Below, piece after piece: positions 18,861 through 30,870 of a stretch of 64,000 bases of DNA. This DNA is from Phylloscopus collybita (lineage: Eukaryota > Chordata > Aves > Passeriformes > Phylloscopidae). The stretch covers positions 1,674,001 through 1,738,000 of the forward strand of contig JAJNNQ010000077.1 of NCBI GenBank assembly GCA_027886175.1, written 5' to 3'. Both the position numbers and the translations under genes were made by a program. Position 1 is the first letter of the stretch. Every line of letters starts with the position of its first letter. The notes beneath the pieces are model-generated. The model was given only the letters and a program-made list of their open reading frames with translations, was not told the DNA's origin and made no database searches.

Positions 18861-20260
18861 TGTTGCATCTGTGCTGCTTAGCTGGGCCAGGTTCCTGGCA
18901 CAGAGGCAACTCCTGGACACCAAGAAAAGTTTCAAAAAGACATTTCTCCTGAGAACTCCCTCTTCAGATGGGATCACCTTTGTTACTTGAAATATAGACT
19001 CAGAGTGAAAGTTTAAAGTGACATAACAAACTTTTCTGTTCTTCATTAATTTTTATCCCCTTCTTTTTTGTTTTGGTTTAGTTTTGCTCTTAACAGTATA
19101 GACTCTCATTCTTTTACATGGACTTTTGCACTAACGCTTATTGATATCTAATCCTATGGAACTTGTGCCTATGGAATAATAACTTTTGAATACAATATGT
19201 ATGTTTCACCAGCAAATAAACACATTGAACTTAATAATAGAATTAATCTCTCTCTAGCTCCTACTGCTGCCTTAGTAAGTTCTTTTGCTCCTTTTTCAGT
19301 TTTTCTTGCTTTTGTCTTCTGCAATTTCAGTTCTTCTGTGGCCTGAAGCAACATCTCTGCTTGCTGTTTCTCTCCCTCTTGTCGTGGTCTTTTCAACACT
19401 TCCCCTCATGCAGTTCCAAACTCGTTTTCATAACGTTTCTTCTCTTCAAGTTTGGTCACCTCCTTTTCTGTTGGTTTTGTTTGTTTGTTTGTTTGTTTGT
19501 GTTAGTTGGTCACTCTAAGCTTTTCGTACCTTCCTTTTTTGCAGCTCCAACTCCTCCTCTCAGAGCTCTGTCGCCGCTTCCAGCTACACCGTGCTGCCGC
19601 GAACACTGGCACGTGCCGCCCCAGGATCCCGCAACCTGCGGCCGGACATTGGGGTCAGTGTCTCATAAGTCATCTGGACTCTTGGGCTCTCAGGTGTGCC
19701 TACATTGCTTTTAGGCTCTCAGGTCCTCCTAGCTCAGTTGGGCTGGCCTGTACCATCTCACTGCTCTTAGGTCTGTAGTTGTCTGCCAGGATCATGTCGG
19801 GATCACCATTCATTGTTGCCCAGTCCTTATGGGGGAACCAGTTGACAGTGGAGTCATGACTGATGCAGGCGTCAGTCCCTAATTATCTAAAAACTCTCAC
19901 ACCTTTCTCTCTGTAGCCTACCCACAGGCAGCTCCACACAGCCTTCTGACTCCTTCTCTCTTCCTCCTCTCTTCCTTCTGCAGGACCAGCTAACCCTTTC
20001 CTGGCCCTTGCATGACCGCCTGACCCTGTCTGTCCCTCAAATGCCTGTTCGACTCTTCTTCCTCACAGCACAGCCTGCAGACTCCAACTGACTCTCAACC
20101 AGATAACCCACTGTTTTATAACGCTCATTCTCTTTAGACATAGCTGTGATCTATTAAGGGCAAGGCTGTCCCCACTCTTAGTAATTAGTACAGCTGCAGT
20201 TTATCAGGGCTGAGATTGCCTTCAGCACTGTCTCTATTCTCTTTACAACCCATCCTCCCA
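18860..20260. other. intergenic DNA between segmental copies, with a TTTG microsatellite
   Basis: About 1.4 kb without a recognised gene. A (TTTG)n microsatellite lies at about 19477-19500. The minus strand at 19169-19399 is open and reads Lys/Glu/Ala-rich (EELKLQKTKARKTEK), which could form a coiled coil, but no family is recognised. An unclassified mobile element is possible here. Confidence 0.4.
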
Positions 20261-20269
20261 CACCAAGGA

Positions 20270-21440
20270 GAATCTGTGTACAGTAGGGAACCTCATGGAA
20301 CCAAGGGGCCATTGTGCTACAGCAAGGCCTTGTGGAACCAAAACGACCACGGTGACACTACAGAACCTCATGGAACTACGGTTCCATTGTTCCACAGCAG
20401 GGCCGCAGAACCAAGGAGTCCATTGTGACACCACTGAACCTCATGGAACAAAGGGTCCCTTGTGACACTGAGGAACCAGGGAGACTGTTGTTGGCAGTAT
20501 GAAAGCTCATGGAACCAAAAGTCCGTTGTGACCTTGCGGGGCCTTGTGGAACCATGGAGACCATGATGACACCTCAGTACCCACTGGAACCAAGGGGCCA
20601 TTGTGACACTGCAGGGCCTTGTAGAACCAAGGGGCCATTGTAGCACAGCACGGCCTGATGGAATCAAGGGCATTGTAGTGACACTGTGGGGCTCCGTGAG
20701 ACCATGGGGCCATTCTGACTCTCTGGAACCAAGGGCACCATTGTTACATGTTGGGGCATCATGGAACCAAGGAGGCCATTGTGAACTGGCAGGGGAACCA
20801 CTGAGAATGTTATGTCACTTCAAGGCCTTGTGACACCAAAGGGCCATTGTGGAACTGCAGGGCCTTGTGGACCCAATGAGACCATTGTGACATCCCATGG
20901 CCTCACGGCAGCAAGGGGCCATTGTGACACTCTGGGACCTTGTAGAACCGAGGGGCCATTGTACAATACAGAACTCCATGGAACTAAGAGCTCATATAAC
21001 AGTGAGGGGTCCAATGGAATCAAGGAGCCATTCCATACTTCAGGGCCTCATGGAACCCAGGTGCCCTGTGACACTTCAGGGCCTCATGGAATCTTGGAGA
21101 CCATTGTGGCACTTTGAAGCCTCGTTGAATCCACAGGCTCTTCAGGGCCTTGTGGAACCAAGGAGCCATTGTGACACTGCAGGGCCTCATGGAAGCAATG
21201 AGACCATTCTGGCACTCTGAGTCCCCAGGGAACCAAGGGGCCATTGTGACACCACAGGGTCTCACAGAACCAAGGTCACCATTGTGACACTGCCAGATCT
21301 CATGGAAGCAAGGGGCCACTGTGACACTGTGGATGCAAGGAGGCCACTGTGTTATTGCTGGGCCTCATGGAAACAAAGATCTGTTGTGATACGATGGGGC
21401 CTCATGGAACCATGGGGAAATTTTGATGCTGCATGTTCCA
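20270..21440 (-). repeat. inverted 37-bp satellite array
   Basis: The same 37-bp satellite as module S but in reverse orientation: the plus strand reads GGGCCATTGTGACACTGCAG followed by GGCCTTGTGGAACCAAG. It lies between copies 1 and 2 of the segmental repeat, whose arrays are all in the forward orientation. Confidence 0.85.
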
Positions 21441-21905
21441 AGGATCCAGGAACATGCAACAGGTCTGGCTGGCTTGGCCTCTGGGGGCCGCCTGACTTGT
21501 CCATGGCATGGCATGACCTTGGCATGTTGAGGGCTGCTTCTGATCTGTCCGTGAAACCCTGGAGTTCTGTGATTTCCCTCCTGTGGGAAAAAAACCTGTC
21601 CTTCTCCTCCAGGTGCCCATGGCCAAAATTGGGATTCTACCTCCAAATTTGCTTACATCCAAGGATTTTTCCCAAATAAAACCTGGCAGGACAGACAGCT
21701 CTGGCTGGCCTTGGCCTCTTGAGGGCCACTTCTCATCTGCCTTCAAAACACTGGGGGGCCATGCTTCTCTTCCCATGGAAGAAATCATCTTTCACATCCA
21801 GGTGTCCATGGCCACAACTGGGAATCTGCCTCCATAATTCCAGACATCCAAGGATAGCTGCCAGACAAAAATTGCCAGGACAGTCTTGGTTCCTTTGGCC
21901 ACCTG
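21440..21905 (-). repeat. inverted 180-bp repeat units
   Basis: Two to three copies of the roughly 180-bp unit that accompanies the satellite, here in reverse orientation (ggccaaggccagccagag reads on the minus strand). They continue the inverted block that begins at 20270. Confidence 0.65.
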
Positions 21906-21959
21906 AGAGCCAGCTCTCATCTGCCTCCCTCCAACTCCTCCCCATCCCTGGATCTGCAG

Positions 21960-22255
21960 GTCCAACATAGGCCCTCCCCGGGTGGGCTCACTCACCAGCT
22001 GTGACAAAAAGTTGTCCTCCACACACTCCAAAACCTTCCTGGACTGCCTCTTTTCTGCTGAATTCAGTTCCCAGCAGATGGCTGGTATGTTAAAGTCACC
22101 TCCAAGAACAAGGGCTGGTGGTCCTGAAACATTCTCCAGCTGCTCATAGAATAAGCTGTCCACTGGTTCTTCCCTGCTGGGTGGACGATAACAGACTCCC
22201 AGTATGATGTCAGCCTTGTTGGCCTTCCAACTGGGAGGATTGATTGATCCATAGG
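21960..22255 (-). mobile_element. CR1 LINE fragment (endonuclease domain)
   Basis: The minus strand reads LVLGGDFNIPAICWELN, then KVLECVEDNFLSQLVSEPTR and GGPMLDL. This is the C-terminal part of the apurinic-type endonuclease domain of CR1 ORF2 (GDFN, the DNFL.Q...EPTR motif). It is truncated at both ends and abuts the start of segmental copy 2, so it may mark the duplication breakpoint. Confidence 0.8.
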
Positions 22256-22314
22256 ATCAAGTGCCTATGGATTCTTACCTATAGGCTTTCAACTGCATTG
22301 ATTTCAATATAATC

Positions 22315-22870
22315 TCCCAGAGGAGATGGGACAGATGGGAGCAGAGACAAAGAATTCCTGCTGGATTTTTCATTGTGTTTGCTTATCCTGGTGACCTGGA
22401 TCCATATGCAGAGGAGGTGTTTTGTGTCAGATAACACTGGTAGAGTTACGAGAATTTATTTTTTAGCTTAAAACAGTATATCCTGCATAACAATGAGGAA
22501 AAAAAAGACATATATGATCAGAAGAGCATCTGAGTTTTTCAGAGGATGAAAGACTCATTGAAGTTCCAGTAGTCAAACCTGTTCAAATCCTTTCCTCAGG
22601 ACTTCCTTGAGATAAGAAGTGACCAGCAAAGGCCAAGGCCAGCCAGAGCTCTCTGTCCTGGCAGCCTTTCTCTGGGAGAACCCTTGCATAGGAGGAGTAT
22701 CAATTTTGGCCATGGGCACCTGGAAAGAAGGATGGCTGTTTTCCATAGGAAGAAAAGCACAGAGTCGCTCAGTTCTTCAGGGGCTGATGAGAGGCAGCCC
22801 TCATCATTCCAAGATCAGCTGGACCTGTCAGGTGGTCCCTGGGACGCCAAACCAGCCAGATCTGTTCCAT
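22315..22870. repeat. segmental repeat module C, copy 2
   Basis: Begins cagaggagatgggacagatgg and matches 14560-15130. This copy lacks the preceding module B; the sequence to its left is unrelated (the CR1 fragment). Confidence 0.7.
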
Positions 22871-25060
22871 CTTCCCTTGTTTCCATGAGGCTCAGCAAGG
22901 TCACAGTGGCCCCTTGGTTCCATGGGGCCCCACAGTGTCACCCTGGTCTCCACAGGAAGGAAAGCACAGAGCCCCAGTGTTTCAGGGGCTGATGAACAGC
23001 AGCCACCAGAGGCCAAGGCCAGCCAGAGCTGTCTGTCTTGTCAGCTTTCATCTGGGAACAATATGATAAACATCTTGGATTCCGTGTCCCAGATATATGG
23101 AATTTTGGGGGCACAGTCCGTCTTTAAGACATGAGTGCCTGCATGAGAATGCCAGTTCTTTCCCATAGGAAGGAAAGCACAGAGACTCAGGATTTCCAGG
23201 TCCAATTAGAGGTGATCACCAGAGGCCAAGGTGAGCCAGGCCTGTCTGTCCTGGCAGCTTTAGTGTGGGAGAAACCCTTACATACAGTGGAGAAGTACTG
23301 ATTTTGGCCATGGGTGCCTGGGCAGGAGAGATGGTTCTTTTCCATAGGAAGGAAAGCCCAGAGCCCCAGGGTTTCAGAGGCACATGAGAAGAGAGCCTCA
23401 ACATGCAGATGTCAATTCAGCCAGTCCCAGCCAAGCAGACCTGTTACCTGTCCCCTTGTTTCTGTGGGTCCCCACAGTGTCACAATGATCCCTTGTTTCC
23501 ATGAAGCCTTCCAGGGCCAAAATGGTTTCCTTGGTTCCATGGAATGGAACAATGCACAATGAACAATGCACAACTGCACCATGACACAGTGGCCCCTTGG
23601 TTCCATGAGGCCTCAGAGTGTCACAACGGTCTCCATGATCCCAGATAGTCCTGCAGTGTCACAGTGGTGCCTTGGTTCTATTGGGCTCCTCAGGATCACA
23701 ATGGCCCCTTGGCTGCATGAGGCCCAGCTGTGTCACATTGGCCCCTTGCTTCCATTGGGCCCCGTAGGGTCACAATTGTCTCCCCTTGCTTCCATGAGGC
23801 CTTGCCATGTCACAGTGGTCTCCTTGGTACTGCAGTATCAAAATGGACCCTTGGTTCAATGAGGCCCTGCAGTGTCACAATGGACCTTTGCTTCCATGAG
23901 GTCTCGCCCTGTTCCATGAATCCTTAGTTCCATGGGACCCTGCATTGTCACAATGGACGCCTTGGTTCAATGGTGCCACACAGTGCCACAATTGTCCCTT
24001 GGTTCCATTAAGCCCCACAGTGTCACTATGGACCCCTTGGCTCCCCAGGGCTCTGAAGTGCCACAATGGCCCTTTGGTTTCCCAGGGCCTCAAGGTGTGC
24101 AAATGGCCTGCGGGGTTTCATGAGGCCCTGCTGTGTCTCCGGGGACCTTTGGTTCCATGATGCCCCAGAGTGTCACAATGGTATCCTTGGTTCCACAGTG
24201 TCAGAATGGACCCTTCATCCCATGGACACCTACAGTGTTCACTGTCCTCCCCTTGATTCCATGAGGCCTTTCTATTCTCTAATGGCCCTTGGTTCCAGTG
24301 GGTCCCAAAGTGTCAGAATAGTTTCCATTGTCCCATGAGGCCCTGCAATGTCACTGTGGTCTCCCTAGTTCCACAGAGCCTCACAGTGGTACAATAGACT
24401 CTTGGTTCCATGAGGTTCCAGAGTCACAATGGCTCCTTGTCTCCAAGTGGCCAAGCTGTTTCATAATGGCTCGTGGTTCCATGAGGCCACACAGAGTTGC
24501 AATGGACCTTTCGTTCCATGAGACCTTGCTGTGTCACAATGGAGTTCTGGTTCCATGAGCTTTCATACTGCCAACAACAGTCTCCTTGGTTCTGCAGTGT
24601 CACCATAGACCCTTGGTTCCAGGAGGTCCCACAGTATAACATGGTCACTTTGGTTCTGTGAGATTCAGCAGTGTCACAATGGCCTCCTTGGTTCTAGAAG
24701 GCCTTGCTGGGTCAGAATGGCACCTTTGGTTCCACAAGGCCCCACAGTGTCACCATGGTCTCCTTGGATCTGCATTGTCATGATGGACTTTCCATTCCAT
24801 GCAGCCCTGGTGTGTCACAGTGGCCCCTTGGTTCCATGAGTTACTGGACTATCAACAATGGTTCCCTTGCTCAAATAAGGTCATGCTGTGTCATAATGGA
24901 CTCTTGGTTCCATGAGGTTCCATAGGGTCCCAATGGTGTCCTTGGATCTGCAGTATCGCAATGGACCATTGGTTCCATGTGACCCTGCTGTGTCACAAAG
25001 GCTTTTGGTTCCATGAGGTTCCAAGGTGTCACAGCTGAATCCTTCATTCTGTGAGGCCGC
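22870..25060 (+). repeat. 37-bp satellite array (module S, copy 2) with 180-bp units
   Basis: Forward-oriented 37-bp satellite. Units of about 180 bp occupy about 22940-23440. Several long stretches (for example 24300-24800) match 16990-17500 of copy 1 unit for unit, which shows that whole arrays were duplicated rather than grown independently. Confidence 0.9.
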
Positions 25061-25064
25061 ACTG

Positions 25065-26090
25065 TCACCAAATCCCTAAAATATCAGAATAAGGTTCCCT
25101 AAATTAACTTGGAGTTTAAGAGGGCATCACTTATTCAGGCTTGAGGTCTAACCTGTGTTAACTCCTAACCTTACATGGACATGTGATTCTAAAAGAGTGT
25201 TACTTAAATACAGTCACTACATGTGTATTACAATTTAGCCATCATCATAAAACCCACCCCACGTTTCCAGATTCAGTCCTTGTTTTCTCTATCACTGCAC
25301 TCTTGAGCCAGATGTCTTCTTCTCTTCCAACGATCCTTGCTGGGAAAGCAGGCCCTGCATGACTTGTTCCTGTGCTAGAAGTTCACAGGCACAGGGAAAA
25401 TGGAATGAACCCTTTTGGTATCCAGCCCAAGGCTGTGTGTGCCCAGGCAGAGGCAGGCAGGACGCAGAGCTGTCAGCAAAGGAAGGGCCCAGCCAGGTGG
25501 GGCAGCCGCGGGTGACGACAGCCTGCAGGGACAGAGGCACAGGGCATGGACACCGTAGGACAGCCTGGGCTGCACAGGCCACAGGGATGGGCAGCAGCTG
25601 CAAGGCCCTGACACAGCCAACTCCTGCAGCACTTGGGCCATGGCTGCTGGCCCTGGGCCTGAGCCAGCAGGAGGGGACAAGTGACCCTTGCAGGCCTGCA
25701 AGGGCCTCATGGCCTCCTTGTCCCTGCTCAGCAGCCTGGCAGGGGCTGCCCCATGGTGCTGCCCTTGGCATTGCACATCCCCACATCCCAGTGGCCTGGG
25801 AAGAGGCCTGAGCAAGGAGGGAGGGACAGGATGTGCCTTGGCAGGGGCTGGGGCTTAGGCCTTGGCCCTTTGCATTCCTGAAACACATCCGGGTTTGCTC
25901 AGCATCAGAGACACCTTTGCCTTGTTTGTCCACACCTGTCCTCACTGCCTGCAGTGTTCTGCTCTATCAGGAACCTGGGGACACTTTCTCAGTCCTTTCT
26001 CTCAGCGGGACTTATTAAAACTTCAAGAAAATTTGGACTTTGAATCTGACTTTAGGTTCTTGAGAAGTTTTTTGAACTTCAGAAATCTGT
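25065..26090. repeat. segmental repeat module D, copy 2
   Basis: Matches 17775-18860. The GC core at 25375-25875 differs from copy 1 at only a handful of positions, while the AT-rich shoulders differ more. The minus strand is open at 25292-25945 (217 codons). It joins module B of copy 3 directly. Confidence 0.75.
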
Positions 26091-26092
26091 CT

Positions 26093-26950
26093 AATTGACC
26101 ACAGAAGAATTGAAAACTGAAAATATTCCCAGGGGCTTTTTTGTCAAAGGTGTTTTGAACAAATGTTTATGAGCAAGTCTCAGTGAATTCCTGAACTGAA
26201 AAGCTCAAGAAAGAAGAGGCCTCTGGAAAAGTAAAATTTACCAGCAGCCTCCAAGGGGCTGAGGATCCATCCTCATCAGAGCAGCAAGGAACAGAAATGG
26301 GCACAGCTTTCTGGCTGCCCCAGCTTTGGGATGGGCCCTGGGCCTGCAGCAGGAGCAGCTCTGCAGGGCCCCAAGGCCGCGGCTGTTGTGCTGGCCTGGG
26401 CAGATGGGATGGCAGCAGGGGCTGCAGAGCTCTCAGGAGCTGAGGGAGAGGGCAGCAGGGCACCCAGGGAGCCTGGTTTTGCCTTGTGCCAGCCCCTTGG
26501 CCATGGCTGGGGCTGAGCCCTGTGGGAGCTGCAGCTGCTGCTGTGCCCTTGCCAGGGGCTGAGGCCGTGGGGCCCCTGGCCAGAGCAGCCTGGCCTGAGC
26601 AGAGCTGTGGGGCCAGAGGCGGCTGGGCTGTGCTGGGGAGAGGCCCTTGGTGCTGCAGAGAGCTCAGGGCAGCTGGCAGAGCTTGCAGGGAGCTGGGCTG
26701 GGCTGAGAGAGCCTGGCACAGACACCATCAGTGTCCATCTCAGCCTGTGTGACCTGTGTGAAAGGGTGTAAAGAAAAGCACTCCAGGCTGCACAAGTTCT
26801 TCCTGTGGGAGCTGAGCTTGTGATTCCTGGAGCCCTCCCAAGTGCTGGGGCTACACCTCCAGCTCCAGAGGAGATGGGACAGATGGGAGCAGAGACAAAG
26901 AATTCCTGCTGGATTCTTTCTTGTGTTTGCTTATACAGGTGAGTTGTATT
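26093..26950. repeat. segmental repeat module B, copy 3
   Basis: Matches 13795-14640, with a nearly unchanged GC core (26280-26750). A short divergence after 26745 (gtgtgacctgtgtgaaaggg) replaces the copy 1 sequence. Confidence 0.75.
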
Positions 26951-27430
26951 CATATGTAGAGGAGGTGTTTTGTGTCAGATAACACTGGAAGAATGATAAG
27001 AATAATATTTTTTTAGCTGAAAATAGTATTTCATTCATAATATACAATGAGAAATAGAGGACACATATGATCAGAAGAGCATTTGAGTTTTACAGAGGAT
27101 GAGAGACTCATTGATGTTTTAGGAGTCAAACCTGTTCAATCCTTTCCTCAGGGCTTCCTGGAGATGAGAGGTGACCAGCAGAGGCCAAGGCCACCCAGAG
27201 CTCTCTGTCCTGGCAGCTTTTGTCTGGAAGAACCCTTGCATAGAGGGAATTTTTCAGGAGGAGTATCAATTTTGGCAATGGGCACCTGGAAAAACAGATA
27301 GTTCTTTTCCATAGGAAGGAATGCACAGAGCCCCTCAGTTCTCCAGGGGCTGATGAGAGGCAGCCCTCAACTTTCCATGAGCAGCTGGACCTTTCTGGTG
27401 GCCCCTGGGAGGCCAAAACCAGCCTGTTCC
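26868..27430. repeat. segmental repeat module C, copy 3
   Basis: Matches 14550-15130 and 22315-22870, including cagaggatgagagactcattg and the 180-bp unit. It leads into the third satellite array. Confidence 0.7.
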
Positions 27431-29800
27431 ATCTCCCCTCGCTTCCATGAGGCCCTGTAGTGTCACAATGTTCTCCTTGCTTCTGAGGTGTCACACTGGC
27501 CCCTTGGTTCCATGTGGTCCCACAGTGCCACCATGGTCTCCACAGGAAGGAAAGCACAGAGCCCCAGTGCTTCAGTGGCTGATGAACAGAAGCCACCAGA
27601 GGCCAAGGCAAGCCAGAGCTGTCTGTCCTGGCAGCTTTCATCTGGGAGCAATGGAATATACATCTTGGCTTCTGTATCTTGGATATATGGAATTTTGGGG
27701 GCAGAATCCCATTTTCACCCATGAGCACCTGCATGGGAAGGCCAGTTCTTTCCCATAGGAAGGAAAGCACAGAGCCCCAGGATTTCCAGGGCAGATCAGA
27801 GTTGATCACCAGAGGCCAAGGTGAGCCAGGGCTTTCTGTCCTGGCAGCTTTAGTCTGGGAGAAACCCTTGCATACAGTGAATTTTGGAGAACTACCAATT
27901 TTGGGAATGGGTGCTGGAGATGGAAGGATGGTTCTTTTCCATAGGAAGGAAACCCCAGAGCCACAGGGTTTCAGGAGCACATGGGAAGAGCCCCTCAAGA
28001 TACAGATGTCAATTCAGCCAGTCAGGCCCAACCAACCAGACCTGTTACCTGTTTCCCTTGTTCACATGGGTCCCCATAGTGTCACAATGGTCCCTTGCTT
28101 CCATGAGGCCTTGCCGTGCCAAAATGGTTTCCTTGGTTCCATGGAGCTGCACAATGACACACTGGCCCTTTGGTTCCATGGGGCCCCGTAGCATCACAAT
28201 TGTCCCCCCTTGCTTCCATGAGGCCTTGCTGTGTCACAGGGGTCTCCTTGGTACCACAGTATCACAAGTGACCCTTGGTTCAATGAGCCCCTTCAGTGTC
28301 ACAATGGTCTCCAGGATTCCATGAGGCCCCGCAATGTCACAATGGACCTTTGATTCCATGAGTCCCACATTGTTCCATGAATCCATAGTTTCATGGGGCC
28401 CTGCAGTGTCACATTTGTCTCCTTGGTTCAATAGGGCCACACAGTGCCACAATTGCCCTTTGTTCCAACAGGGCCTCATGGTGTCACAATGGACTCCTTG
28501 CTTACAGGAGGCCTTGCAATATCACAATGGACTCCTCAGTTCCATGAAGATGCAAAGTTCCACAATGGCCCTTTGGTTTGACAAGGCCTCCAAGTGTAAA
28601 AATGGCCTCTGAGGCTTCATGTGGCCAGGCTGTTTCATAATAGACCTCTGGATCCATGATGCCCCATGGTGTCACAATGGTCTCCTTGGTTCTGCACTAT
28701 AAGATTCCCCCCTTGGTCCCTTGAAGCCCCAGAGTGTCACTATTGTGCTCTTGGTTCCATGAGGCCCTGCAGTGCCACAATGGTGCTTTGGTTCCACAAG
28801 GCCCCGTGTGTCACAATGTACCCATGGTTCCATGAGGCCCTGCTGTGTCAAAAGGTCCTCCTTGGTTCCATGATGCCCTGCTGTGTAATAAAGCTCTCCT
28901 TGGTTCCATGGGGTCAGTATGGCCCCTTTGTCCCATGGTCCCCTGGATTCCATGAGGCCCTGCTGTGCTGCAATGGCCCCTTGGTTATACAAGGCCCTGC
29001 AGTATCACAATGGCCCCTTGCTTCCAGTGGGTTCCAAGGTTCACAATGGTTTCCAGTGTTCCACGAGGCCCCACAATATCCCAACCGATCCGCGATTCCA
29101 AGGGGACCTGCAGTGTCAAGAGGCTGCCTTGGTTTGACAAGGCCCTGCAGTGTGGTAGTGGGCCCTTGGTTCCATGAGGAAAAGCAGAATCAGAGTGGCC
29201 CCTTTGTTCCAGGGAGTACCACAGTGTCACTGTGGTCCTCCTGGTTCCACAGGGCCCCACAGTGTCACAATGGACCTTTGGTTCCATCAGGTTCCTCAGT
29301 GTCTCAATGGCCCCTTGGCTCCATGTGGCCCTGCTGTGTCACAGTGGCAGCTGGTTTCATGAGGCCCCACAGTATCCAAATGGTCTCCTTGGTTCTGTGA
29401 AGCTCTACAGAGCCACAGTGGATCCTTGGTTCCGTGAGGCCTTGCTGTGTCACAATGGACTTCTGGCTCCATGAGCATTTGCACTGTCAGCAATGGTCTG
29501 AGTTCCACAGTGTCACTATGGATCCTTTGATCCATGAGGTTCCATAGCAGACCATGATCCCCTTGATTCCAGAAGGTTCTGCAGTGTCACAATGGACCAT
29601 TGGTTCTATGCAGCCTCACACCTTCACAATGATCCCATGAGCTTCCATACTGCCAGCAATGGTCTCCTTGGTTCCATGAGGCCCTGCTCTGATACAATGG
29701 ACCATTGGTTCCATGGGGTTCCACTGCATCACAATGGACCCTTTGTTCCATGAGGTTCCAAGGTGTCACAGCTGACTCCTCGCTTCCATGAGCCTCTGCT
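27430..29800 (+). repeat. 37-bp satellite array (module S, copy 3) with 180-bp units
   Basis: Forward-oriented 37-bp satellite. Units of about 180 bp occupy about 27530-28030. The order of unit variants partly follows copies 1 and 2. Confidence 0.9.
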
Positions 29801-30870
29801 GTCACCAAATGTCCAAAAGATTAGAATAAGACTCCTTAACAGTAATTTGATGTTTAAGAGGGCATCACTTATTCAGGCCTGAGGTCCACCATGGGATAAC
29901 TCCTAACCTTATGTGGATGCATAATTCTACAAGTGTATTACTTATATACAGTCACTGAATGCCTATTACAATTTACCCATTTCCATAAAACTGACCCCAA
30001 ATTCCCAGACTCACTTCTTGTTTTTCTACCACTGCACTCTTGAGCCAGATGTCTTCTGCTCTTCCAACCATCCTTGCTGGGAAAGCAGGCCCTGCATGCC
30101 TTGTTCCCGTGCTAGAAGCTCACAGGCACAGTAAAAATGGAATGAACCCTTTTGGTATCCAGCCCAAGGCTGTGTGTGCCCAGGCAGAGGCAGGCAGGAC
30201 GCAGAGCTGTCAGCAAAGGAAGGGCCCAGCCAGGTGGGGCAGCCGCGGGTGACGACAGCCTGCAGGGACAGAGGCACAGGGCATGGACACCGTAGGACAG
30301 CCTGGGCTGCACAGGGCACAGGGATGGGCAGCAGCTGCAAGGCCCTGACACAGCCAACTCCTGCAGCACTTGGGCCATGGCTGCTGGCCCTGGGCCTGAG
30401 CCAGCAGGAGGGGACAAGTGACCCTTGCAGGCCTGCAAGGGCCTCATGGCCTCCTTGTCCCTGCTCAGCAGCCTGGCAGGGGCTGCCCCATGGTGCTGCC
30501 CTTGGCATTGCACATCCCCACATGCCAGTGGCCTGGGAAGAGCCCTGAGCAAGGAGGGAGGGACAGGATGTGCCTTGGCAGGGGCTGGGGCTCAGGCCTT
30601 GGCCCTTTGCATTCCTGAAATACACGAGAGACACCTTTGCCTTGTTTGTCCCCACCTGTCCTCACTGCCTGCAGTGTTCTGCTCTATCAGGAACCTGTGG
30701 ACACTTTCTCAGTTGTGTTTCTCTGTGGGACCCATTAAAACTTCAAGAAAGTTTGGAGTTTCAATCTCACTTAAAGTTCTTGAGAAGTTTTTTTAGCACA
30801 CTCTGAGGGACTGAATCTGATGTAAACAGCACCAAAACCCCAAGAGGTTAATTAAAATCCTTGTGCTGTG
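29800..30870. repeat. segmental repeat module D, copy 3
   Basis: Matches 17775-18860 and 25065-26090. The minus strand is open at 30026-30655 (209 codons), in the same frame as the other copies. A small deletion after 30620 removes part of the right shoulder. Confidence 0.75.

Noticed and set aside
15130..29800. The 37-bp arrays considered as a CRISPR array
   Set aside because: No constant repeat with unique spacers: the whole unit repeats with drift, in a eukaryotic setting with no cas genes.
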